In this document: piece after piece, positions 35,186-46,916 of the stretch
How the letters are laid out: each line of letters begins with the position of its first letter
How positions within the stretch are numbered: position 1 is the stretch's first letter
DNA from: Mesorhabditis belari
Lineage: Eukaryota; Nematoda; Chromadorea; Rhabditida; Rhabditidae
NCBI GenBank assembly: GCA_958450365.1
Contig: CAUEEP010000737.1
Span: forward strand, 3,027,501 to 3,091,500
Direction: 5' to 3'
Length of the DNA stretch: 64,000 nucleotides
Program-made: the position numbers and the translations under genes
Notes under the pieces: generated by a model
Told to the model about the DNA's origin: nothing
Databases searched by the model: none
The model's input: only the letters and a program-made list of their open reading frames with translations

Positions 35186-35913
35186 GTTTAGAGTGACGAC
35201 GACAGCATTTGAATACTACGAATACTCCGAGGTTCAGTGGTTCCTTTTTATTTGATCGTTAAATTCAAATTTTCTCATTCCAGTGTAAATTTTCATACCA
35301 ATTGATCTATGATAACTCTCATTTGAACATAGTTGAGCTACATGAGTTGACCTGTTGCATTGTCAGTTATGGTCGTGAAAAGAAGGATTCACAAAGCGAT
35401 TTTGAGGTTTATGAAGTGTTTAAAAAGAGTCACCAAAAATCTTCGAGTATTGAAGCCTCCCCCCACCCTCGAACTAATAGGTTTCGGAATTCACTACAGC
35501 TCAAACTATGATCACTAGAGGTGAGCCGATTTGGAAAACTAAAGCCAATTGTGCCTGTAAACGTTGATAGCGTTTCAAAGAGAAAACTCGTCGGTTAACT
35601 TGGGATGTAGAGGGTCTTGAAAATCTCCGCAATGAAAATTTTTGAAGGACAAAGATTGCCACGCAATTCAACCAAGTAAATCCACCATTTTGCTGTTTAG
35701 TCTCAAGACCGGTGGCACTTCCAAAACACCTAAGAATCAAGACACCGCTATATTATCACAAGTTTTAGCACAAGCTAATTCCATGATCTTTATTCTGGAA
35801 ATATGGAAAATCATAAACATACAGTGCAAAAGCTAAGCCAGCGAATGAACAAACAGATAGAATGCAAATATAACCAACAAGCTCTAGAAATTTACAAAAA
35901 TAAAGCAAGAACA
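35186..35913. other. Intergenic region
   Basis: Between the start of the cysteine-rich gene and the 3' end of the esterase, both leftward. AT-rich, no repeats or exon-like features seen; short ORFs lack motifs. Confidence 0.5.
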
Positions 35914-37383
35914 TTAGGATGTTTCTAACAACCGCTTAACCCAACTGACGATGTCGGAAAGCGCTTCTTGTGCGATGAACAATTCGTTATGAAAGTTGAG
36001 CATTGCATGAAATCCATGATCATAGTGTTTCCACTCCACCGGCACACCAGCTTCTCGCATTCTTTTGGCATAAAGAACACCTAAATTTAAAGAACATTTA
36101 CCACCAGAAAAACTTTAAATACCTTCATCGCGTAGAATATCAAATTGACACGTCATGACAAAAGAAGGTGGCAGGTCAGTGAGATTTCTTTGGATCAAAG
36201 GTGCAAATGATGGATCCATAAGCCGCTGCTCAAGAAGCTTCTAAAAATGACACTTTCATAAGCCTCAACAATAAGACCAACTATAGCCTTAGAATTTTCC
36301 TTTGGTTCCAATATGGCCGGCAGGTTATCATGTTGCAACGACGATGGAATTGAAGTGAAGTCTAGTAGATCATCAACAGCATCGTGGACTTTTGGTGAAA
36401 CATGTCCATTCGATATAGCAGACAAGGCCAACTCCGGGTGTTTATTGACATCAATTCCAGCATACCACATGTAGTAAAAGGCTAGCGAGTATGGATCTAA
36501 ATAGAAACATTAAACTTTTTACAAAATGTTTACTAGTTACTTACCAACAAGTGCAAATCCCATAAAATCTCGATAGTAGTGCCGAAACGATTCCGTTTGC
36601 AAGTTGTGGAATTGAAGCAATGGATAGAGAAGAACCTAACAAGTAGAAATTACCAATTGAAATTTAAAATAAACCTGTCCAGCCAAATCAACGCCTTTCA
36701 CCGTGCGCATCCGTTGTGTAACGGCAGCAACGAGATTTCCACCAGCAGAATCACCCATAAGCACGATCTTTGTTGGGTCAAGGCCAAACACGGCAGCGTT
36801 GTTGATGAGATACGTGAGCGCACGCTCCACATCATGAAGACCACCAGGATATGTTGCTTCGGGAGCTAGTCGATAATCGATTGAAACAACCATCATGTTT
36901 AGCCTAAAATTATGCAATTATCTGCGAGATTAATTAAACAAACATTTTTGTCATCCTCCGCATAAGTCCTTCGTAAATTTCCGTGCTTCCCATGACAAAG
37001 CCGCCACCATGAATGAAGACTACCGCTCCATCAGACGTCTTATTTCCCTTTGGTTGATAGACACGTACCTAAAGCATCACATAAGGAATAAAGGAAGATA
37101 ACACTCACTCGAACACCGTCAAAATATTCGGTGCTCAGCTGCATTGTGGGATGCCGATCAAAAAGATTTCGTGGATCGATGACTTTTGAAAGTGTGCTCA
37201 AAACTGCTCTTGTCAACGTCAGACGACATCCAGCATTTGGGCACAAGTACTCGGCTGGCCAGTAGTACGTAATCCGCAAGATTGGCTCGATCAAATGCAT
37301 CGAAAATCGATCCATCACCCCATCCGTGAATCCCTTGGGTAGCGGTCGATGTACGAATGATGTGATGATGAACCAAATCGTCA
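35914..37383 (-). CDS. Arylacetamide deacetylase-like serine esterase (HSL-type alpha/beta hydrolase)
   Basis: Likely ER-membrane-anchored esterase of the AADAC/HSL family. Exons 37383-37109, 37068-36944, 36903-36675, 36635-36545, 36496-36282, 36240-36123 and 36080-35914 give about 405 residues. Motifs in order: oxyanion motif FIHGGGFVMGS, VVSIDYRLAPEATYPGGLHD, nucleophile elbow GDSAGGNL, acid region MTCQFDILRDEG, and DHGFHAM with the catalytic His. The first visible exon begins after TTTTTAG with WFIITSFVHRPLPKG, which resembles the end of the N-terminal signal anchor of AADAC. A short upstream exon carrying the ATG is therefore expected but was not found. The catalytic triad is intact. Confidence 0.85.
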
Positions 37384-37803
37384 CTAAAAAGATTAAATGT
37401 TAAGTCGAATAAAATAATGGTTGAGGATAGTTGAGTGAGTAGGTCCTGTTTGTTTGGAACGGAATGAGTCGACTTTTTAACCGCTTCTAACAATCTATTC
37501 GACTCGGTACTACTAGGCAATGTGCAAAGATTCCCGTATCAGTCTTAGAACAAAATGTTTGTCCAATGTCTCAACGTCTTCGATCACTGCCCAATTCAAG
37601 TCTAGGTGTTAAATTTCCAAGCCTAAGTAAACGCTACACAATAAAACAAGGCTAAAGTTGTACCTCCGATCAGAAGCTTGCTCGGCTGATTTCCTGAGGC
37701 TTTCTGCATTCTTTTCTTGCTGCAACTTGGTTGCTCTTCTAGTAGTAGAGGTTGGTTCGTTTAGAACGAAAGAAGGACGCCTAAATAAAAACGGTATTAG
37801 TTT

Positions 37804-38380
37804 ATATGTCGTAGCCGATTCGCCTTCAAAGCAAATCGACTATGACATATAGAAAGAAAACGAAAACAAGAGACTGTAAAACCCGTGCGGCTTGCAACCA
37901 ACAAATGATTATTCGCCAACTTTTTTCGCTAAGTTGTGATTCGAAATGCGACAAAAACTTCAGCCAATTGGTTGAATATTTTTTAATTTGTGTATGCAAG
38001 TACATCAGCGAATGCAACGTCTACAGTTTGCTTTGGAGCATTAACGGGTCGACGGATTGGAGAAACGTCTTATGGAGCGATAAAGTTTCAACCTTTTCAA
38101 CTCCAATGGCTATTACGTGATCAAAAGACCATTTGGTGCATAATACTAGTTGAAATATACTATTTCGATTTCAATGGAGGGAGAATCATGTGTTGGGGAT
38201 GCTCAGCCCAGTCAATCGAGCCTATTGAATTTATCGACCGAATAATGGATGGGCTCAAGTATTCTAAAATATTAAAGGAATTCAATCTTTAGCGGCTAGG
38301 GGCTAAAGATTGAATCATAATCGGCTAGCCGCTAAAGATGCAGCTACGGTGGCTGAAAATCCTAATCGTCTACGACATAT
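37804..38380 (+). mobile_element. Tc1-like transposon relic
   Basis: The ATATGTCGTAGCCGATT sequence at 37804 recurs inverted at about 37834-37850 and at 38364-38380, suggesting terminal repeats. In between, broken frames read WRNVLWSDKVSTFST and RIMCWGCSAQSIEPIEFIDR, which match the Tc1 DDE region (SDE, then the ...VMVWGCFS... segment). At 38278-38314 a short hairpin (CAATCTTTAGC/GCTAAAGATTG) interrupts it. Only a fragment with several stops remains. Confidence 0.65.
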
Positions 38381-40179
38381 AAAAACAACACCGTTTACAA
38401 TGATACTATAAGTTTGTATTATTCAGCAGTATTCGAATCTCTTTGAAAATGAGCGATTGAATTTCTGTTTCCTAGTTTATAATATTAAGAATGTATCGTA
38501 CTTGGGCCTCACTGGGGCTTTCTTTGAAAAGTGACTAGGAGGTTTAGTTTTTGTTTTTGCTTAGTAGCATCCTTTAAAGCACTGTAATTTCGTTTGATCA
38601 GAGAACGCACACAAATGCGAGAAAAAGGGACTCTTTCTCTCTGTCATTCGCTCAGTCAGCCGGGCATATCCATTCAATCGCATTTCTTTGCCACTCTTTT
38701 TTTTTTGTCTCAAAAATCTCTCCCGTTTTTCTCGATTTTGAGACACAGAGGGAAAAAATTTTTCCTGTGCCGATCATCGCCCTTTTGATATGACCACCTA
38801 TCACTCACATAGCAGTTGATGGATTTTGCGCAAAAATTTCTTTTTTAAAATCACTGATTCGTGGTTTTACGCATCATTTCCTCAAGTGCTTTTTTTTAAT
38901 CCGTTTTTTAAAAGTTTATTTGTTGAAAATTCTATTGTAAAAATATCAAAAGATTGGTTTAATTACTCAATCAGACAAAGCTTTTTGTTAAAAGGACAAC
39001 TATTTCCTGAGCAATTCTCTATTTGATTAGCACTTAACTTTTTGTTTCTTTTAAAAGCTCGTCCGATTTTTAAAGATTGATCTCGCCGGTCTTTTTCCCC
39101 AAAAAAACATCAGTTTGCCCAGTTCTCTCAGGAAACTCGTTAAAAATAAAAAAAAAGGGCTCAAGCAGCTGCTCCAAATGATCACCGAGGAAAGTCAAAA
39201 ATACTCACAATCAGTTGAAAACTTGTTGCCAGTTGAAAGTCATTAGAGAACTCTTTCTTTATCTGTTTCCGTTTTTTGCTTCAACAAGGCTCTCTACTTT
39301 AGTTTTTGACATTTAATTAACATTAGATAATTACCAAAAACACAAAACTTAAAACCGTTTTCAAAATTGACTCATCGATTTCCTAACACAACCGCTTTAT
39401 CAATAAGCAAGCCAACTAAAAGCCCAATTTCTCTATTTGCCCATCATTGTTAATTCAAAAGTTTTCAGTTTCTCCTTTTTTTTGTGTCGACTATTTGATT
39501 ATTTGTCTATTCCAAAGGGAAAAGCGCTCAAAGTTGGCCCTTTTTGACTTCAAAATATCATTCATTTGCAGCTGTGTTTCCGATATTTGAAAATCACCTA
39601 GCGACCATATTTTGGACTTCGCCCTGGCCCGTTTTTGGAGCGGCTTTTGAAAATCATTTGAAAATTCGTTTGTTTCTTTGTTGGAATGTGTATTGTTCCT
39701 AGGATTTTGAGTGCAACAAGTCCAGTATTATGTTGGGTTGATTTTTTCAAATTTTTCAATTTTCATAATTAAATTTCATACACTAATGATTGATTTAAAA
39801 TTGTCAGCATTTCGATTTTCATGTAATCCTTTTGAACTATCGATTTGTTTATCGAAAAAGAGTCGAATTAGTGCAAAAATATTTTGTTTTCAGTTTTTGT
39901 TTTGCAATCCTAGTCTATTCTTGGGCTGGTTTGAGGTTTGAAAAATGGAGACACATCTGAATTCTTCATTATGTTTGCTCGCCAAACTCTGCGAGTTTTT
40001 ACTCGCTATAAACATAATATAATTTTTCTCATAAGCTTTTCCGATATTGTCCATCAATTTTGAGGTTGGACAATTTATTCAAAAACTCTAAACTAAATTA
40101 CACTATTCAAAAATTGTGCAGAATGAAAATTTGTCAAAAATTTCTCAAGATCCAATTGCTTAACAGAAGCCTGTCAGAT

Positions 40180-40305
40180 CTGAGCCTAAGCCTAAGCCTA
40201 AGCCTAAGCCTAACAAACCCAAATAGACTTAGTGCTAGGCGCTAGCCGCTAGCCTACGCACTAAGTCCAAGCCTAAGCCTAAGCCTAAGCCTAACCACGA
40301 ACTAG
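40180..40305. repeat. Telomere-like element, copy 2 (TTAGGC arrays around a palindromic core)
   Basis: Four or more GCCTAA hexamers (TTAGGC on the other strand) at 40183-40212 and again at 40270-40296 flank the core AATAGACTTAGTGCTAGGCG ... CTAGCCTACGCACTAAGTCC. The core is the same palindromic sequence as at 14610-14690. This copy is the cleaner one, with hexamers on both sides. Confidence 0.85.
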
Positions 40306-41022
40306 CCCTTGGCGGGTTACGGTAAACAGTTTATAAGAAAAATACCATTTTTCTTACTAGTTACGGGAAGAAATCGATGGTTCAAGAGAATCCAGTGCAC
40401 TAGAAAAGTTGCGTTTCCATTTTCACACAAAGTACATTTCTCCGAAAGCAACTCAAATTTCCCGCGTACTATAAAACTTTCGATTTTGTACTGGGACTGA
40501 AATTTCTATAATTTTCTCTTCTCAATCCATATCTTTTCCCTTTTCTTGAAAAAAAAAGGAGTGAATGTGATCCATCAAAAGTCAGTTGGCATCAACGTGT
40601 TTCCATCGGTCTTTGACTTTTTCCCTTTTCTCTCTCTTTTCGTATGTATGCTTTTTGTGGATTCAAAATGTCTTGCATTTGCTTTAAAGAAAACTCCCAC
40701 AAATCTATTGATCAAAAAGCTCTTTTGCTTATAAAAACAAAAATGATCGGCTAATTTTTTTGATGGCTTTTAAAAAATTTCTTTTAAAAATTTGATGATT
40801 CATTTTTTTCTCTCAAAAATAGTGCAAAAAAAGCACGTGTGTTTTCTAAAGGTCAAAAACAACATTCTCCTCTCTAAGCGTCTTGTCGAAACGTCTAAAT
40901 ATCTGTCGAAACATCTTGCTTCTAGAATATAATTTTTTGTAAAATTGTAGAAAAATTTGTTTTCTTTTAATGAACACTCTCTGGCTTAAGGAGATTGTTT
41001 CTAGAGATTGATATATATATTT

Positions 41023-41868
41023 ATATGTTGTGTCCGATTTAGATTGAACTTATCGCGGACGTCCGATTTAGATTACATTCTATATCGGACGTCCGATTTA
41101 GATTCAATCTAAATCTTATATAGATTGAACAATAATATAAACATGCTTAATATATGTTCTTAAGCGTTTCGTGTAAGAGCTGAATCTTCTCGCTTAATCA
41201 CTCGTTGTTGTGCTGGCATCTCTCCGCTGCCATTTTTCTCGCCCACATGATAAAGCTGCGCTCCCTTTTGTTCAATCACGAGCGCAAATCTTTTCAGCAA
41301 GTTGTTTTCGTGGTAGTTTTGTGATAGTTTTGTGGTAGTTTTGTGGTAGTTTTGGTTTCTCGCAGTTTTCACGATGATTGTGGAGCGTTTCAACCATCAA
41401 ATTGTAGGCTTCAGCGGTTGGAATTTGTCTTCTTTTCTTCTTTTGTAAAAACACGCCAAATTCTTGGTCAAAAAGGTCCTCCATCTGTAAAAAAGCAGCA
41501 TTTAATAGGAAAACAAGAAAACGAAAAATTCTCAAAAAAAGACAATAAAATTTCTTTGAAAAGCGCAGAAAATTGCAAAAAACGCTGAAGAACATATATT
41601 AGGCACGTTTATTATTGTTCGATCTGTATCGGACGTCCGATATAGACTGTAATCAATAAAAGACCTTTGAAAAATGCAGAAAACTACAGAAAACGTTTAA
41701 GAACATATATTAAGCACGTTTATATTATTGTTCAATCTATATAAGATTTAGATTGAATCTAAATCGGACGTCCTATATAGACTGTAATCTAAATCGGACG
41801 TCCGCGATAAGTTCAATCTAAATCAGACGTCCGATTTAGATTGAATCTAAATCGGACACAACATATAT
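41023..41868. mobile_element. Large inverted-repeat element with GGACGTCC palindromes
   Basis: Arms of about 140-180 bp (41023-41164 and 41692-41868) built from repeated CGGACGTCCGATTTAGATT units are inverted copies. A partial third copy lies at 41590-41660. Between them, on the minus strand, TTTTTTACAG precedes an ORF starting MEDLFDQEFGVFLQKKKRRQ (41484-41272), followed in another frame by LLKRFALVIEQKGAQLYHVG to 41160. The product is not recognised. It may be a non-autonomous element that carries a captured exon. Confidence 0.7.
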
Positions 41869-42082
41869 ATTCATTTGTTTTGCTTTATAGATTGATACAA
41901 ACTGGTTTTCAGATTGATTTTCTAAAACTTTTCAAAACTTTTCAAAACTATCTCTCTATTTTTGGTAGCTTTTGTTATCCTTTTTGAACCCTCAATCCGA
42001 TATATTTAATAAAATTAGAGCCAAAATTCCGGTCGTTTTCGAAAGCTAAAGCTATTAGAATTTACAGAGTAATTGACCGAGA

Positions 42083-45000
42083 ATGGGCTCGGAAACTACA
42101 GTGACAACGAGTGGATATAAAGAACTCTCATGGTTGGATTATGGAGTGTTCGCTCTTTCACTTTCGCTCTCGATTGGCACCGGAGTGTATCATGCTGTAA
42201 AGTGAGTGAGAAATCTAAAGATTTTGATCATTTAAAATGAAATTAAATTAAGTGATAATGGAGCTTGTGAATAAAAATTAAAAATAACAAATAAAATAAT
42301 ATAAAATTTTACCAGGCTGGCTAGATCAGGCAAGGTCAAAGTCTAGCTTTGCCTTGACTTGACTAACAAAAGATCTTTTATCAGTGATCGATTTCAGAAG
42401 TTCTGGCCAGCTAGATCTGGTCAAGAGCCAGATCTAGCTTTGGCTATGATCAGCTGCTATGATCTCGTTAGCTTTTTATTAGCTCTAGAGTCCGATTGGA
42501 ACATCTTTTATCAGTGATCGATTTCAGAAGTCGTCTAGTTGTTCGTGGTCGTGGTGGTCCATCAGCAAAAGATGAATATCTGATTGGTGGTCGAAAGATG
42601 CCTCCATTGCCCGTCGCTCTCTCACTTCTCACCACATTCCTTTCAGGAATTCTCATGCTAGGTGTGCCGGCGGAGATGTTTCAAAGAGGTGATGACTGAT
42701 CAATCATCCTGTTTACAATCCAGTTTACAACAGCCTTTAGGTCCTCAAATCTGGCTAAACTTTGTGATCGGTGTCTCCTCTTCGCTCTTCACCGCCTTCA
42801 TTTTCTTGCCGATTTTCCACAAAATGCAGTCAACATGTCTGCACGAGTATTTCATTCACAGGTGAATTTTCGAATAAACTTCAAATTCCTCTTTTTAGAT
42901 ATCGATCTGTTCTGATTCGTCGTCTTTTCTCTGGCCTTTTTCTATCAATGACAGTAGTTTATATGTCAATTGTTATCTACGCTCCATCGGTGGCTCTATC
43001 AGCTGTCTTCGGTGTCAGCAAATGGCATCTTATTCTGGTAAAGGATTCAGATATCAAAAACTTATTAAATTTTAAGAAAATGGATTTGATTCTAAAGGAA
43101 TTGCACTAGGCAGATTATTGTGAATACGATAAAGCTCCAATAGCTTTGCTCACTATCCAATAGCTTTGCTCACTCAGCTCAAAACTTAATCTCTTATTGA
43201 TTCTAGGAATTTAAATGATATTCAATCAATCAACCAATCATCATAGCAATTCTAGATTTCATTTTTCAGATCTTCGGTAGTTGCACTACTCTCTATACTT
43301 GTATCGGAGGGCTGAAGGCTGTCGTTTGGACTGATTCGTTACAGGTAGCAGGAAAATTTGATCGTGTCAATCAAGCTTGCAGGAAAAAAGTGGAATATTG
43401 AATATGTTTCGATTTTCAAAGAAAAGTCGATAAATGGGGCAGCAGTTTTTCCCGGTTTTCCCGTCGCAATGCGTAGCTGTCCCATTTGTTGAGTTTTGCT
43501 TTGAAAATCAAAAGATATTCATTTTTCGCTTTTTCCGTTTACAAGCCTGGTGCCTATCAACACCTATTTGCATATATAAAAATCTTGCATAAACTATTCA
43601 TAAAACTTTAGGCGGTTTTGATGTACGGAGGAGTGTTCGCTGTGATCTACAAGGGACTCAATCATCCTCGTGTTGGTGGATTGGGAAGGTGGGTTGAAAG
43701 GAGTTATAGATAAAATTTCACGCCTTTATTGAGCTTATTGTTTATTCCTTATTGTTTAGAGTTTATTGACTATAGTTTTTTTTGATATTAGATATCAAAT
43801 AGATATCAAATATTAGATAATTGATTGTACTTCAGTAAAATCAATATCTATTTCTTGCATTTCATTCAGAGTTTGGCAAATCGCTTCGGAGAGCGGCCGT
43901 TTGGATGAGATGTGGCGATGGAATCCGGATATTGCTCAAGTTAGAATCAAATTCTTAAAACAAATACCCAAATCCAAATTTCAGTACAACTCAATTTGGA
44001 TCAACGTGATTTCGGGGACAATCACTTGGCTAGCGTCATTTGGAGTGAATCAACTGGCCATGCAACGATATGTCAGTCTCCCGTCTGTGAAACAAGCACA
44101 AGTTAGTGCCTTTTATTTTACTATAATCATTGTTTTTCGTGTTTAAAGTGTTTTTTTGAAAGTTTTTCAAAAAGAGTCGAGAATTTGGCAGCAAGCGGAA
44201 CTGAACCTGCGTTCGGATCGCCCTTGGGGGTTTTGTAGTCTAGCATACTATCCCCTAAACCACCCCCTGCTTTTACTTCAAGCCAGCAGTGACACCCTCT
44301 TATCCTTCCTTGCTAAAAAGCTTTGCCTTTCTTGCCAAAACTTTGTCAAACTTTGGACACGTTTTTCTCGAAAACCAGAATCCATAAAGAAAAAATAAAA
44401 AAAAAACATGTTTCTTAGAATTCTACAGAGGCATTTTGTAGCTAAATGCGGTTTCAAAAATCGGTGAGAAATTGAAACAATTAAACTAAACTAAACAATT
44501 AACAATTAAACAATTCTCTAGTTAAAACAGCTCGTTTACAGTATCTCAAACTCTCTCCCCATTTCAGGGCATCATCTTCTGGACTCTCATTCCATTTTTC
44601 ATTCTCTGCTCAACTGTCGCTTTTGTCGGTTTACTCGTGTTGGCCTATTTCAACGATTGCAATCCGTTGGAGACAGGACAAATTCAAGAAACTGATCACA
44701 TCACGATTCTCTTTGCAAGGGATATTTTGCGTAAGTGAATAAGAGTCTCTAGAGTCTTCAAGGATAGAAACTAATTTCTGTAAAACATGAGCACTTTCCA
44801 GAACCAACTCCCGGCCTCTTTGGCCTCTATGTCTCTTGTATCATGTCAGCCACTTTATCCACTCTCTCATCTGGAATGAACTCGATGGCGGCGGCGATTT
44901 ATGAAGATTTTCTCAAGCAACGATTGGATGGCAAAATTACCGACACTCAAGCCACTCAAATCAATAAAGTTTCATTGAATTTAAGTTCTTAAGTTTCAAT

Positions 45001-46866
45001 CTTTTAGTTGATTGTCGTTGTTTGCGGCCTTGTCTCGACGTGTCTCGCCTTTACAGCCGAATCGTTGGGCGGGATTTTGCGTGTGAGTTGCACAAGAAAA
45101 GCACGAAAATCTAAGAAACGTAGAATCGATCGATCGATTGATAAAAACAAATCGTAAAGTTTTATTTGCTAACTGGGAAATTCAGTCAAGGGTAATTCAA
45201 AGAATCTTTTTATTAAAGCTTTTTTCTAGATTGTTTGAAGAAAATTTTCTTCAATTGGAAGTCAATGCAGTATTGTGAGATGTGGTTAAGGCAGTACTGG
45301 GTTTTTGCTCAAAAACTGGATAAAATGATGCTAGTGATAAAGTGTGAATAAGTCAATTCGTAGTAAAAAGTAAAAAGAAGTAGAAGAGTAAAATCTCGTA
45401 GTAAAAAGCGGATCTGTGAGCTTTCTACAAAAATAAGGCAAAAATAACAAGATCTGTTCTAGGAGCCATCGATAAGTTAGGTTTTGAAGTTAAGATCATC
45501 TAATTGTTTCGAATTGGCCTCTTTAACAAAAACACTGACCACTCGGCCAAACCGGTAGCGTGCGCCGGTCGCTGAGAACGGCTTGAGAACGGCTTCGAAG
45601 GAAAAACCAGGTTCCGCTGGGGACCGGAATATCCCTTGCAAGCGGAAAACCTGGCAATCGTTTCCTTTTTGAGGTGTGCATCTCTGTAATGGGCGCAATG
45701 TCGGGTCCAATGGTCGCCATCTTCGTTCTCGCCATCTTTTTCCCTCGTTCCGGAGTGGTTTCCTGTGTGGTTTCATTTGTCATTTCGAACACTGGTAAAC
45801 TGATCAAATACAATTGTATTTAAGTTCTTAATCTAGTGATGGCAATCATTTGTATGGCTAATTATCTCGAAGATCCATACAAGGAGTTGTTCTTGTCAAC
45901 GAATACAAGGTAATCTAAAAGAAATTTCTACGAAACAAAGCTTAAAAAGCTGTAAAATGTCTACAAAATAAAGCTTAACATTATTTTAGCACACTTGGCT
46001 GCAGTGGGCTTGTCCCAGAGCCGTATGGTTTCACAATTCGACAACAACCAGATTTCGATGCACACTACGGACGACCGGGTACTCTCTGGATTAGCAGGTG
46101 ATGCAATAAAAGTTGAAAATAATATAATATCTATCAGGATCTCAACATACGGTTACTCGTTGGTCGGCTTTGTTTTAATGTTATCCATCGCGATCCCATT
46201 GTCAAAGATTTTGAAAGAAAAAGAAATGAAGAATATTCGACACTTGACGTGGGCGGGAAGGAAGTGAGTTTCGAGGAAGCTCTAATATTTATTCAAAAGA
46301 CTTATCCTGTCTACTCTAATCAACCCTGAACATTGTTATCAATGTGTCTAATAGCTTTCAAGAAAAGATAATTAATAGTTTAGTTGATGACTTAGTTGAT
46401 GACTTAGTTGATGACTCTGACTTTGTAGTTTAGTTGATGACTACAGAGCTACAGACCCATCACTACAGGCTACAGACCCATAGGTGAAGAGAAAAAGCTT
46501 TGTCGAGAGACAAACTTCAACTTTAGACGCAAACTTTTGTTTTACAAATTTTTAGTTGATATCAATGAAGAATAGATTAGCTTCAAATTAACTTCAAACT
46601 TTCGACATTTATATGTGGTTTTGAGTAGGCTTTTGCCTCAGAGAATAATCCATTGGATTGAGATCCAGAGAGCTGGGTCGAAAAGTGATTCAGAAAAAGA
46701 GATGAAATCAAGGAGCTTCATTTTGCAAAAATCTTTGACTTTCTTGGCTTTGTAGGCCAAAGCCCTGTCTTGTTGGAATCCTGGAATCAAATTGGATTTT
46801 TGAATGCTTTTGTGCTCAGTGCAAAGTGCTCAGTGCAAAGTGCTCAGTGCAAAGTGCTCAGTGCAA

Positions 46867-46916
<50 letters not shown>

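Larger units (their letters stand above)
38381..42082. other. Long intergenic region upstream of the SLC5-type gene
   Basis: About 3.7 kb, mostly AT-rich with T-runs and no gene recognised. It contains the second telomere-like element (40180-40305) and a large inverted-repeat element (41023-41868). The sequence just before 42083 (TTTACAG about 18 bases before ATG) looks like a trans-splice acceptor for the downstream gene. Confidence 0.55.

Noticed and set aside
38561..40734. Numerous 60-75 codon ORFs upstream of the SLC5 gene
   Set aside because: AT-rich sequence without splice structure, homology-like motifs or paired exons.
44185..44270. Candidate tRNA gene
   Set aside because: A- and B-box-like sequences exist, but T-arm and acceptor stems do not pair and A58 of the T loop is G; kept only as a weak tRNA-like repeat.
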